Source of the DNA: Chromobotia macracanthus
Taxonomy: Eukaryota; Chordata; Actinopteri; Cypriniformes; Botiidae
DNA length: 64,000 nt
Assembly (NCBI GenBank): GCA_036877525.1
Contig: JAZGTH010000144.1
Coordinates: 274,501 to 338,500 of the forward strand
Direction of reading: 5' to 3'
In this document: positions 1 to 11,800 of the stretch, piece after piece
How the letters are laid out: the number at the start of each line of letters is the position of its first letter
Position numbering within the stretch: position 1 is the stretch's first letter
The notes under the pieces: generated by a model
Seen by the model: the letters and a program-made list of their open reading frames with translations, nothing else
Told to the model about the DNA's origin: nothing
The model's database searches: none
Program-made: the position numbers and the translations under genes

Positions 1-1632
1 GTACAAATTTAAACCTGGTTATATTTTCAAACACAACAACGTGGGCTGTTTAAAGCCTGCTTGTGGTCAATGGCATCACAGAGTTTACTGGTGTTTTGGT
101 ACTGATGTGTGAATAGAATCTTACCAGTTGTAATGTAATTTACATAATTTGCACTATACTTGCACTCAGTGACTACTTTGGTAGAAATGTGTGTACAATT
201 GCAAACGGACAGCAATTGTAGACCCTGTCAGCAGGGTGATATTAATACAATGCTGAGTTTTGATTGAAAAATTGTATCAATGTTTAAAGGTCAAAACAAA
301 AGTGTATTTTACAGTATGTTGAATAAGTGCTGGAAATTTGATAAATGCTGAAAGTGCAGATGGATAACAATAGCATTCATGTTGCTTTGACTGTCAACAA
401 TAAGTGTATTACACAGCTCGGTGTCTATATGAGTGCACACTACAGAGTGTAAAAGCAGTAATCAATGTGCTTTTCTGTGTTGAGGTATAGAGGATGTATG
501 GAAGTTTTTATTGATTATCCATTTGAATCAGTCAAGTTCTCTGGAGCTCCATGTTTTGTTCAAACTGGCTTTTAGTGCTTCATTGTGTAAGGGCTCAAAC
601 CTTCCTCTGTATACGGTATATATGGTTTAATTCACATTTATGTAAGGAATTGTTTCTAAACACTTGTCCTGGCCATTTTGTAAGTCTACTGTAACACACT
701 TGATACAAATCATCAGCTCATTAGCAATGAACTCCGAAAAGTGATCCGTGTGTGTCAGACACACTGATAAAAGAAAATCTATTAAGTTATTTTAATACAC
801 TAGCAGCGTGTAAGTGAAACATGTTGTGCTCTTGTTTTGGTATAGACAGTCTTTATTCATAAAATACACACAAACTATTACATGCCTGTATCATTTAAAA
901 AAAAAATAAGATCAGATTCCAGTACTTTTCTTTCCTACTGAATATAAAAGAAAAACTAGATTGACATTGTTTTGATTGCATGTAAATATTGTTACATAAA
1001 AAGATTTCTTTTGAGCCATGAGATTTAAGCAGACCAATCAAAAGAGAGCATTTCAAGCAAAAACTCATCAATTAGAATTGGTTGGTAGATACTTTATTTC
1101 CTAAGGCTACATTTTGCTACCATACATATGATTTATGAAAACATTGATATTGGTCAATGGATGACATTATTTGGGGAGATTCATAACAGGAAGATTTAAG
1201 AATTGTGCTGTATAACGTATGGTCTACTTTGAATAAAAACAAATGCCAGCTGGACGTGAGCTGCGCGGTGACGTCATCAGCAGTAAAGTGCGCTCTCTCC
1301 CGAGTTTTAAAATACAAAGCAATGAAATAAATTATAGATGCATCATCAAATTTAGAGAAAAAGGCATTCAGTGTTGGATTGCAGCCACATACGTTCGACA
1401 GTCTACATTCAGAATGGGTGATATTCGTAAGAGCTACTTTATGTGATTATGCAATGGTTTGAAATGCTGGTTATTTGCACTGAACTGCTGGTAAATGTGT
1501 TGGATTACCAGTACTGAAGTGTTTGAGAATATGCGTTATTTTCTCATGTAGGGTTACTTGTATGCTACACGTTTTTGAAACGCAGATTTTGGTTCCAAAC
1601 AGCACTTTGTCTGTTCACTGAGAGCATCTCAG
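1..1632. other. AT-rich intergenic sequence, no gene recognised
   Basis: I see no convincing coding exon here; the open frames are short and unlike any family I know. A perfect cAMP-response palindrome TGACGTCA lies at 1269-1276 in a short CpG-bearing stretch. The segment immediately upstream of 1633 ends in a plausible splice acceptor for the lectin relic that follows. Confidence 0.5.
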
Positions 1633-3190
1633 GTGAGTTTGTTCTCATCCAGCAGCAGAAGACCTGGGATGAGGCTCAAGTTTACTAATCTGGCCACAGT
1701 TCAGAGCAATGAAGACTGGATGTATCTTCAAGAAAGAGTCGAACCTGCAGTGACTTCAGCAGTCTGGATTGGACTCTACAATGACATCAACAGCTGGCAG
1801 TGGTCTTATCAGGATGAGAAAATATGTTTGTTTCATGGTTGGCTGGACAGTTAGACAGCTATGCTGGAGTACAGGAATGCGGAGTAATGCCTGACAATCA
1901 GAAAAGAGTGTGGAATGATTGAGGATGCACTGAACGATCTCCTGTTTTTTGCTACAATGGTAAGAAACAATAGTAACACACATTAATAATGTGAAAAGAT
2001 TAGACCTTCAACATGTGATTTAGACGGCACTGTAGCTGTCAGACGCATAAACTCATTTGCTTCTAACCCCAGTGCTTTCACTTTTAACTGTTATTCAATG
2101 ATGAAAAGGTTAATACCAGTAGTTGTCAAATATACAGTCAGCAATATGTGTATTTTATTGTATTTTAACTTCCCCCTAAAAATCTTTCAAATGAAACTTA
2201 ATTCAGTCAATGCAACAAATTTGAGTCAACAAATATCCGTGGCTGCAGTTCCGTATTGCTTAAACTTGCTGAGAGCTCTGATTCGTCATCCGATTCATCG
2301 TTGCCTTTGAAACTTTCTTGTGTCCCTTGTTTATTTTGAGTTTTCAATGAACAACACAATAATGCCTAAAATGATAGAGAGTGAAATAAATAAAACAAAC
2401 TTTTCTTTCTTGTCTTATTACAGAGGCGGAAACAGGAGCAAGCAGATTTGTGTTTAATTCTGACATGAACAGAACTTGGCATGAGGCTCAGAGCTACTGC
2501 AGACAGCATCACACAGATCTGGCCACCATTCGGAGTCAAACTGAGAACAAGCAACTAGCGCAGATCATGCAGTCACATTACAGAGCATGGATCGTTCAGA
2601 GACCCATGAAAGTGGTCAGACGGAACAAATGTCTCCACATCCTCCATCAACTGGATGACTAATACACGTGCTGTAACGAGATGATCAGGTCTATTTGAAT
2701 GCTCATGCTTTTATCTATAAGCGCTGTAAGTTTCTTCTGTGATTCTCACCATCACATCTTACTTTACAAACATCATAAATACACTTTCTTCTAAGTCACT
2801 TCAAATATATGTTAGTGACCTTTGACATCCTGATTCTCCTGAACCTTTGATTCTCCTGAAGAGTTTGCTTGCGTAACAGCGTTGACTATGTTTGGAGGTC
2901 CATGGCTGCCAATTTTAAACTATTAATTTTAGACAGAGTGAGAACTCTACCTGAGGAAATCTAGTGTTACATTCGCTCTCTTTTGATCTGCAACATTTAT
3001 AGAACAATGATGTTTCCAAGATAAAACCATATTGGCTGATTAGACTGGTTACTATTACTAAATACTAATATTATTATCAAATACAAATTGTGACGTTCTT
3101 ACAGATTCAAGGCATCAGATAGTGAGAGTGGAGGTGAAATCTGGTCAGAATGTAAATGATCCTGCAGTGATGGAGATCATCTTACACTGG
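1633..3190 (+). pseudogene. C-type lectin domain gene relic (three exon remnants)
   Basis: Three exon-like blocks carry fish C-type lectin (CTLD) sequence. Block 1 (1633-1959) encodes the words TWDEAQVY, DLATVQSNEDW, AVWIGLYNDINSWQW and ERSPVFCYNG. It is broken by a deletion after TWDEAQVY, a frameshift near 1830 and a TGA where family members have Trp (the VWND-stop-GC spot). Block 2 (2424-2725) encodes RTWHEAQSYCRQHHTDLATI, then shifts frame; the alternative frame reads KWSDGTNVSTSSINWMTNT after another TGA in place of Trp. Block 3 (3105-3190) is open and reads VRVEVKSGQNVNDPAVMEII, the linker seen after CTLDs in multi-domain fish lectins. Acceptors and donors survive at each block. Known for the family: carbohydrate or ligand-binding extracellular domains, often in tandem. 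I infer a pseudogene of a multi-CTLD receptor-like lectin. Confidence 0.75.
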
Positions 3191-4587
3191 GTAAGTGTTA
3201 AACTACTTGTGTTAAAACAAGCTGTAATTAAGGCATTTCACAAATACACTTTGGTGTTACATCTCTTTATAAAAAATGATTAGATGCAGAAAGTGGCATC
3301 CACAGATTGACTAAAGGACAGGGTATATTAATCATTGACACTAGAAACAAAAACGGTGTGCGCACGTTTGTTGAAATTAAGGCAGGTTCATGGTCAAAAG
3401 AAGTCACAAATAATGTGATGAAGAGAACACTGAAAAACACGGAATACTCTTGTGAAAACAGTATTTTAATCATCTGCATCCTTATCTATCTAGAAAATCA
3501 AGTGTTCTGTAATGAAGGATAAAACAAACACTGAAGGATTATGGGATAGAGAACTGCCACCTCAGTCCCTTCATTACAAAAACCGTAACAGCTGTTAGGA
3601 ATTGCTATGAGGGAGGCGTTTCCCTTAACTATTTCATCTCCAAACCTCACTCTCCGCCAGCAGCGACGACGAAGCCACGCCCCGCTTTCCACAATGAACT
3701 GTATGGATATATAAATAAAAATAAATCAAATGTTTTCAATGGATCATGTGTATGATTGGATTTTTTTTACAATTATTGCTCATCCTCTTCCAGTAAAATA
3801 GTTTTAAATCCTTGGCATTATACATATCTAGCTTCTCTAATGTGGCAGGTGCATATTCCTAAAGATGGACTATGATTGTTATTTAGCTGCTTCTGTAAAT
3901 AAGGGAGTACAGAATGGCTGTATAAATTCAGAATACAATGGCAACACAGAGGTCATTTATCTACAGCGTAAAAGTAATCTTTGTATCTGTATATTGATGG
4001 TCATACGTATTTTGGAAATATTTTGCTTGGACGCTGTAAATAAACACTGTTGCAATGTTGCAGTCTATTGAAGATGAGTCGTCCGTCATTAACATGCCTC
4101 AACACAATCAGATGACCTGCATTCTGATATAGAGTCCAACAGAATGACTGCCAGGGTTAAACACCTCTTCAAATATTCACTGATTCCAGAAAAACAGCAA
4201 ATAAATCAGCCTGGTGATGGATTTACAGCATGTAATATATAATAACATACTGAATCATGACAAACACAAAAAAATAAAGTGTATGAGTTTGCAAGTACAA
4301 TGATAAATACAACAAATAAATACAATAAATAAGAAACAGAAGAAATTACAAAAAGAAAATATTCTGGTTTACCTGCATCAGCAGGCAGGACTGAAATAAA
4401 AATGTCTATACTTTTCGCTCTATATTTTGGCATTTATTTTCAACATAAATCCTTATGAAACACTTTAAATGTCAAACCTGTTTCAGTCGGGAGATACTGA
4501 CAGACTGACTGATTTCCATTCAGATTTTGTTTACAGTATGAGGCTCATTCAAATAGCATTGAAGAGAAGGGAAATTTTCAGCCTATG
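3191..4587. other. Intergenic sequence downstream of lectin relic
   Basis: No gene recognised. A short moderately GC-rich stretch (3540-3700) is followed by AATAAA-containing sequence near 3712, possibly the old 3' end of the lectin relic. Otherwise AT-rich unique-looking sequence up to the first minisatellite. Confidence 0.4.
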
Positions 4588-5559
4588 AAGTCTGTTTTGA
4601 GTAGGTTTATTGTGGCGATAGTGAAGTCTGTTTTGAGTAGGTTTATTGTGGTGATAGTGAAGTCTGTTTTGAGTAGGTTTATTGTGGCGATGCTGAAGTC
4701 TGTTTTGAGTAGGTTTACTGTGGTGATAGTGAAGTCTGTTTTGAGTAGGTTTATTGTGGCGATAGTGAAGTCTGTTTTGAGTAGGTTTATTGTGGTGATA
4801 GTGAAGTCTGTTTTGAGTAGGTTTACTGTGGCGATAGTGAAGTCTGTTTTGAGTAGGTTTACTGTGGTGATAGTGAAGTCTGTTTTGAGTAGGTTTATTG
4901 TGGTGATAGTGAAGTCTGTTTTGAGTAGGTTTATTGTGGTGATAGTGAAGTCTGTTTTGAGTAGGTTGATTGTGGTGATAGTGAAGTCTGTTTTGAGTAG
5001 GTTTATTGTGGTGATAGTGAAGACTGTTTTGAGTAGGTTTATTGTGGTGATAGTGAAGTCTGTTTTGAGTAGGTTTATTGTAGTGATAGTGAAGTCTGTT
5101 TTGAGTAGGTTTACTGTGGCGATGCTGAAGTCTGTTTTGAGTAGGTTTATTGTGGTGATAGTGAAGTCTGTTTTGAGTAGGTTTATTGTGGTGATAGTGA
5201 AGTCTGTTTTGAGTAGGTTTATTGTGGCGATAGTGAAGTCTGTTTTGAGTAGGTTTATTGTGGCGATAGTGAAGTCTGTTTTGAGTAGGTTTACTGTGGC
5301 GATAGTGAAGTCTGTTTTGAGTAGGTTTATTGTGGCGATAGTGAAGTCTGTTTTGAGTAGGTTTATTGTGGCGATAGTGAAGTCTGTTTTGAGTAGGTTT
5401 ATTGTGGCGATAGTGAAGTCTGTTTTGAGTAGGTTTATTGTGGCGATAGTGAAGTCTGTTTTGAGTAGGTTTATTGTGGTGATAGTGAAGTCTGTTTTGA
5501 GTAGGTTTTTTGTGGTGATAGTGAAGTCTGTTTTGAGTAGGTTTATTGTGGCGATGGTG
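4588..5559 (+). repeat. 36-bp minisatellite, 27 copies
   Basis: Twenty-seven perfect-length 36-bp units, each starting AAGTCTGTTTTGAGTAGG. Because 36 is a multiple of three and the unit lacks stops in one frame, a 339-codon frame runs through it as repeats of KSVLSRFIVVIV. Differences between copies (GTGGTG/GTGGCG, TTTATT/TTTACT) change amino acids as freely as they keep them, so I read this as non-coding satellite rather than a gene. Confidence 0.95.
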
Positions 5560-5641
5560 ATGATGTTTATATTACATTTTTCTGTTTTTTTTATAATGTA
5601 TTAAATGTATTGCTGTATTATGATTGAGTGGTCTCTCAAAA

Positions 5642-5687
5642 CTATATTGCTCTATATCACACTTCAGTGTGATATAGAGCAATATAG
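5642..5687. repeat. 46-bp near-perfect palindrome
   Basis: Two 22-nt arms, left beginning CTATATTGCTC and right ending GAGCAATATAG, are exact reverse complements separated only by TC. It would extrude a long hairpin or cruciform. It sits in the 250-bp gap between the 36-bp and 39-bp minisatellites. Confidence 0.95.
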
Positions 5688-5811
5688 AAACCCCTCTTCA
5701 AGAGAAACTGTTAAACTGTGTCTGTTGTATATTGTAATGTTGAAGAGGACATACACATTTTAAAATATGTAATTAGAGGATGACTTTTATTTACTTTTTA
5801 ACCATTTAAAA

Positions 5812-8800
5812 AGAGTAACTGCGACTTCACGTGATGGTGATACCGTTCAGAGAGTAACTGCGACTTCACGTGATGGTGATACCGTTCAGAGAGCAACTGC
5901 GACTTTACGTGATGGTGATACCGTGATACCGTTCAGAGAGCAACTGCAACTTCACGTGATGGTGATACCGTTCAGAGAGTAACTGCAACTTCACGTGATG
6001 GTGATACTGTTCAGAGAGTAACTGCGACTTCACGTGATAGTGATACTGTGATACCGTTCAGAGAGTAACTGCGACTTCATGTGATGGTGATACCGTGATA
6101 CCGTTCACAGAGTAACTGCGACTACACGTGATGGTGATACCGTTCAGAGAGTAACTGCGACTTCACGTGATGGTGATACCGTTCAGAGAGTAACTGCGAC
6201 TTCACGTGATGGTGATACCGTTCAGAGAGTACCTGCGACTTCACATGACGGTGATACCATTCAGAGAGTAACTGCGACTTCACGTGATAGTGATACTGTG
6301 GTACCGTTTAGAGAGTAACTGCAACTTTACGTGATGGTGATACCGTGATACCGTTCAGAGAGCAACTGCAACTTCACGTGATGGTGATACCGTTCAGAGA
6401 GTAACTGCGACTTCACGTGATGGTGATACCGTTCAGAGAGTAACTGCGACTTCACGTGATGGTGATACCGTTCAGAGAGCAACTGCGACTTTACGTGATG
6501 GTGATACCGTGATACCGTTCAGAGAGCAACTGCAACTTCACGTGATGGTGATACCGTTCAGAGAGTAACTGCAACTTCACGTGATGGTGATACCGTTCAG
6601 AGAGTAACTGCGACTTCACGTGATGGTGATATTGTGATACCGTTCAGAGAGTAACTGCGACTTCACGTGATAGTGATACTGTGATACCGTTCAGAGAGTA
6701 ACTGCGACTTCATGTGATGGTGATACCGTGATACCGTTCAGAGAGTAACTGCGACTTCACATGATGGTGATACCGTTCAGAGAGCAACTGCAACTTCACG
6801 TGATGGTGATACCGTTCAGAGAGTAACTGCGACTTCACGTGATGGTGATACTGTGATACCGTTTAGAGAGTAACTGCGACTTCACGTGATAGTGATACTG
6901 TGATACCGTTCAGAGAGTAACTGCGACTTCATGTGATGGTGATACCGTGATACCGTTCAGAGAGCAACTGCAACTTCACGTGATGGTGATACCGTTCAGA
7001 GAGTAACTGCGACTTCACGTGATGGTGATACCGTTCAGAGAGTAACTGCGACTTCACGTGATAGTGATACTGTGGTACCGTTTAGAGAGTAACTGCAACT
7101 TTACGTGATGGTGATACCGTGATACCGTTCAGAGAGCAACTGCAACTTCACGTGATGGTGATACCGTTCAGAGAGTAACTGCGACTTCACGTGATGGTGA
7201 TACCGTTCAGAGAGTAACCGACTTCACGTGATGGTGATACGTTCAGAGAGTAACTGGACTTCAAGTGATGGTGATACCATTCAGAGAGCAACTGCAACTA
7301 GATGGTGATAGATAACTGCTATTCAGAGAGCAACTGCAACTTCACGTGATGGTGATACCGTTCAGAGAGTAACTGCAACTTCACGTGATGGTGATACCGT
7401 TCAGAGAGTAACTGCGACTTCACGTGATGGTGATACCGTTCAGAGAGTAACTGCGACTTTACGTGATGGTGATACCGTGATACCGTTCAGAGAGCAACTG
7501 CAACTTCACGTGATGGTGATACCGTTCAGAGAGTAACTGCGACTTCACATGATAGTGATACTGTGATACCGTTCAGAGAGTAACTGCGACTTCACGTGAT
7601 GGTGATACCGTTCAGAGAGTAACTGCGACTTCACGTGATGGTGATACCGTTCAGAGAGTAACTGCGACTTCACGTGATGGTGATACCGTTCAGAGAGTAA
7701 CTGCGACTTCACGTGATAGTGATACTGTGATACCGTTCAGAGAGTAACTGCGACTTCATGTGATGGTGATACCGTGATACCGCTCAGAGAGTAACTGCGA
7801 CTTCACGTGATGGTGATACCATTCAGAGAGTAACTGCGACTTCACGTGATGGTGATACCGTGATACCGTTCAGAGAGTAACTGCGACTTCACGTGATGGT
7901 GATACCGTTCAGAGAGCAACTGCAACTTCACGTGATGGTGATACCATTCAGAGAGTAACTGCGACTTCACGTGATGGTGATACCGTTCAGAGAGTAACTG
8001 CGACTTCACGTGATGGTGATACTGTGATACCGTTCAGAGAGTAACTGCGACTTCACGTGATAGTGATACCGTTCAGAGAGTAACTGCGACTTCACGTGAT
8101 AGTGATACCGTTCAGAGAGTAACTGCGACTTGACGTGATAGTGATACTGTGATACCGTTTAGAGAGTAACTGCGACTTCACGTGATGGTGATACCGTTCA
8201 GAGAGTAACTGCGACTTCACGTGATGGTGATACCGTTCAAGGTAACTGCGACTTCACGTGATAGTGATACTGTGATACCGTTCAGAGAGTAACTGCGACT
8301 TCACGTGATGGTGATACGTGATACCGCTCAGAGAGTAACTGCGACTTCACGTGATGGTGATACCATTCAGAGAGTAACTGCGACTTCACGTGATGGTGAT
8401 ACCGTGATACCGTTCAGAGAGTAACTGCGACTTCACGTGATGGTGATACCGTTCAACTGCGTCTTCACGTGATGGTGATACCGTTCAGAGAGTAACTGCG
8501 ACTTCACGTGATGGTGATACTGTGATACGTTCCTAGAGAGTAACTGCGACTTCACGTGATGGTGATACCGTTCAGAGAGTAACTGCGACTTCACGTGATA
8601 ATGATACAGTTCAGAGAGTAACTGCGACTTCACGTGATAGTGATACTGTGATACCGTTTAGAGAGTAACTGCGACTTCACGTGATGGTGATACCGTGATA
8701 CCGCTCAGAGAGTAACTGCGACTTCACGTGATGGTGATACCATTCAGAGAGTAACTGCGACTTCACGTGATGGTGATACCGTGATACCGTTCAGAGAGTA

Positions 8801-11800
8801 ACTGCGACTTCACGTGATGGTGATATCGTTCAGAGAGTACCTGCGACTTCACATGACGGTGATACCATTCAGAGAGTAACTGCGACTTCATGTGATGGTG
8901 ATACCGTTCAGAGAGTAACTGCGACTTCACGTGATGGTGATACCATTCAGAGAGTAACTGCGACTTCACGTGATGGTGATACTGTGATACCGTTCAGAGA
9001 GTAACTGCGACTTCACGTGATGGTGATACCGTTCAGAGAGCAACTGCGACTTTACGTGATGGTGATACCGTGATACCGTTCAGAGAGCAACTGCAACTTC
9101 ACGTGATGGTGATACCGTTCAGAGAGTAACTGCGACTTCACGTGATGGTGATACCGTTCAGAGAGTAACTGCGACTTCACGTGATGGTGATACCGTTCAG
9201 AGAGCAACTGCAACTTCACGTGATGGTGATACCGTTCAGAGAGTAACTGCGACTTCATGTGATGGTGATACTGTGATACCGTTTAGAGAGTAACTGCGAC
9301 TTCACGTGATAGTGATACCGTTCAGAGAGTAACTGTGACTTCACATGATAGTGATACTGTGATACCGTTCAGAGAGTAACTGCGACTTCACGTGATAGTG
9401 ATACTGTGATACCGTTCAGAGAGTAACTGCGACTTCACGTGATGGTGATACCGTTCAGAGAGTAACTGCGACTTCACGTGATGGTGATACCGTTCAGAGA
9501 GCAACTGCGACTTTATGTGATGGTGATACCGTGATACCGTTCAGAGAGCAACTGCAACTTCACGTGATGGTGATACCGTTCAGAGAGTAACTGCGACTTC
9601 ACATGATAGTGATACTGTGATACCGTTCAGAGAGTAACTGCGACTTCACGTGATGGTGATACCGTTCAGAGAGTAACTGCGACTTCACGTGATGGTGATA
9701 CCGTTCAGAGAGTAACTGCGACTTCACGTGATGGTGATACCGTTCAGAGAGTAACTGCGACTTCACGTGATAGTGATACTGTGATACCGTTCAGAGAGTA
9801 ACTGCGACTTCATGTGATGGTGATACCGTGATACCGCTCAGAGAGTAACTGCGACTTCACATGATGGTGATACCATTCAGAGAGTAACTGCGACTTCACG
9901 TGATGGTGATACCGTGATACCGTTCAGAGAGTAACTGCGACTTCACGTGATGGTGATACCGTTCAGAGAGCAACTGCAACTTCACGTGATGGTGATACCG
10001 TTCAGAGAGTAACTGCGACTTCACGTGATGGTGATACCGTTCAGAGAGTAACTGCGACTTCACGTGATGGTGATACTGTGATACCGTTCAGAGAGTAACT
10101 GCGACTTCACGTGATAGTGATACCGTTCAGAGAGTAACTGCGACTTCACGTGATAGTGATACCGTTCAGAGAGTAACTGCGACTTGACGTGATAGTGATA
10201 CTGTGATACCGTTTAGAGAGTAACTGCGACTTCACGTGATGGTGATACCGTGATACCGCTCAGAGAGTAACTGCGACTTCACGTGATGGTGATACCATTC
10301 AGAGAGTAACTGCGACTTCACGTGATGGTGATACCGTGATACCGTTCAGAGAGTAACTGCGACTTCACGTGATGGTGATACCGTTCAACTGCGTCTTCAC
10401 GTGATGGTGATACCGTTCAGAGAGTAACTGCGACTTCACGTGATGGTGATACTGTGATACCGTTCAGAGAGTAACTGCGACTTCACGTGATGGTGATACC
10501 GTTCAGAGAGTAACTGCGACTTCACGTGATAATGATACAGTTCAGAGAGTAACTGCGACTTCACGTGATAGTGATACTGTGATACCGTTTAGAGAGTAAC
10601 TGCGACTTCACGTGATGGTGATACCGTGATACCGCTCAGAGAGTAACTGCGACTTCACGTGATGGTGATACCATTCAGAGAGTAACTGCGACTTCACGTG
10701 ATGGTGATACCGTGATACCGTTCAGAGAGTAACTGCGACTTCACGTGATGGTGATATCGTTCAGAGAGTACCTGCGACTTCACATGACGGTGATACCATT
10801 CAGAGAGTAACTGCGACTTCATGTGATGGTGATACCGTTCAGAGAGTAACTGCGACTTCACGTGATGGTGATACCATTCAGAGAGTAACTGCGACTTCAC
10901 GTGATGGTGATACTGTGATACCGTTCAGAGAGTAACTGCGACTTCACGTGATGGTGATACCGTTCAGAGAGCAACTGCGACTTTACGTGATGGTGATACC
11001 GTGATACCGTTCAGAGAGCAACTGCAACTTCACGTGATGGTGATACCGTTCAGAGAGTAACTGCGACTTCACGTGATGGTGATACCGTTCAGAGAGTAAC
11101 TGCGACTTCACGTGATGGTGATACCGTTCAGAGAGCAACTGCAACTTCACGTGATGGTGATACCGTTCAGAGAGTAACTGCGACTTCATGTGATGGTGAT
11201 ACTGTGATACCGTTTAGAGAGTAACTGCGACTTCACGTGATAGTGATACCGTTCAGAGAGTAACTGTGACTTCACATGATAGTGATACTGTGATACCGTT
11301 CAGAGAGTAACTGCGACTTCACGTGATAGTGATACTGTGATACCGTTCAGAGAGTAACTGCGACTTCACGTGATGGTGATACCGTTCAGAGAGTAACTGC
11401 GACTTCACGTGATGGTGATATCGTTCAGAGAGTAACTGCGACTTCACGTGATGGTGATACCGTTCAGAGAGTAACTGCGACTTCACGTGATGGTGATACC
11501 GTTCAACTGCGACTTCACGTGATGGTGATACTGTTCAGAGAGTAACTGCGACTTCATGTGATGGTGATACCGTTCAACTGCGTCTTCACGTGATGGTGAT
11601 ACCGTTCAGAGAGCAACTGCAACTTTACGTGATGGTGATACCGTGATACCGTTCAGAGAGCAACTGCAACTTCACGTGATGGTGATACCGTTCAGAGAGC
11701 AACTGCAACTTCACGTGATGGTGATACCGTTCAGAGAGTAACTGCGACTTCACGTGATAGTGATACTGTGATACCGTTCAGAGAGCAACTGCAATTCACG

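Noticed and set aside
4585..5604. 339-codon open frame of 12-residue hydrophobic repeats
   Set aside because: Every codon belongs to a 36-bp minisatellite; copy differences change amino acids freely, there is no promoter, intron or homology. Treated as repeat.
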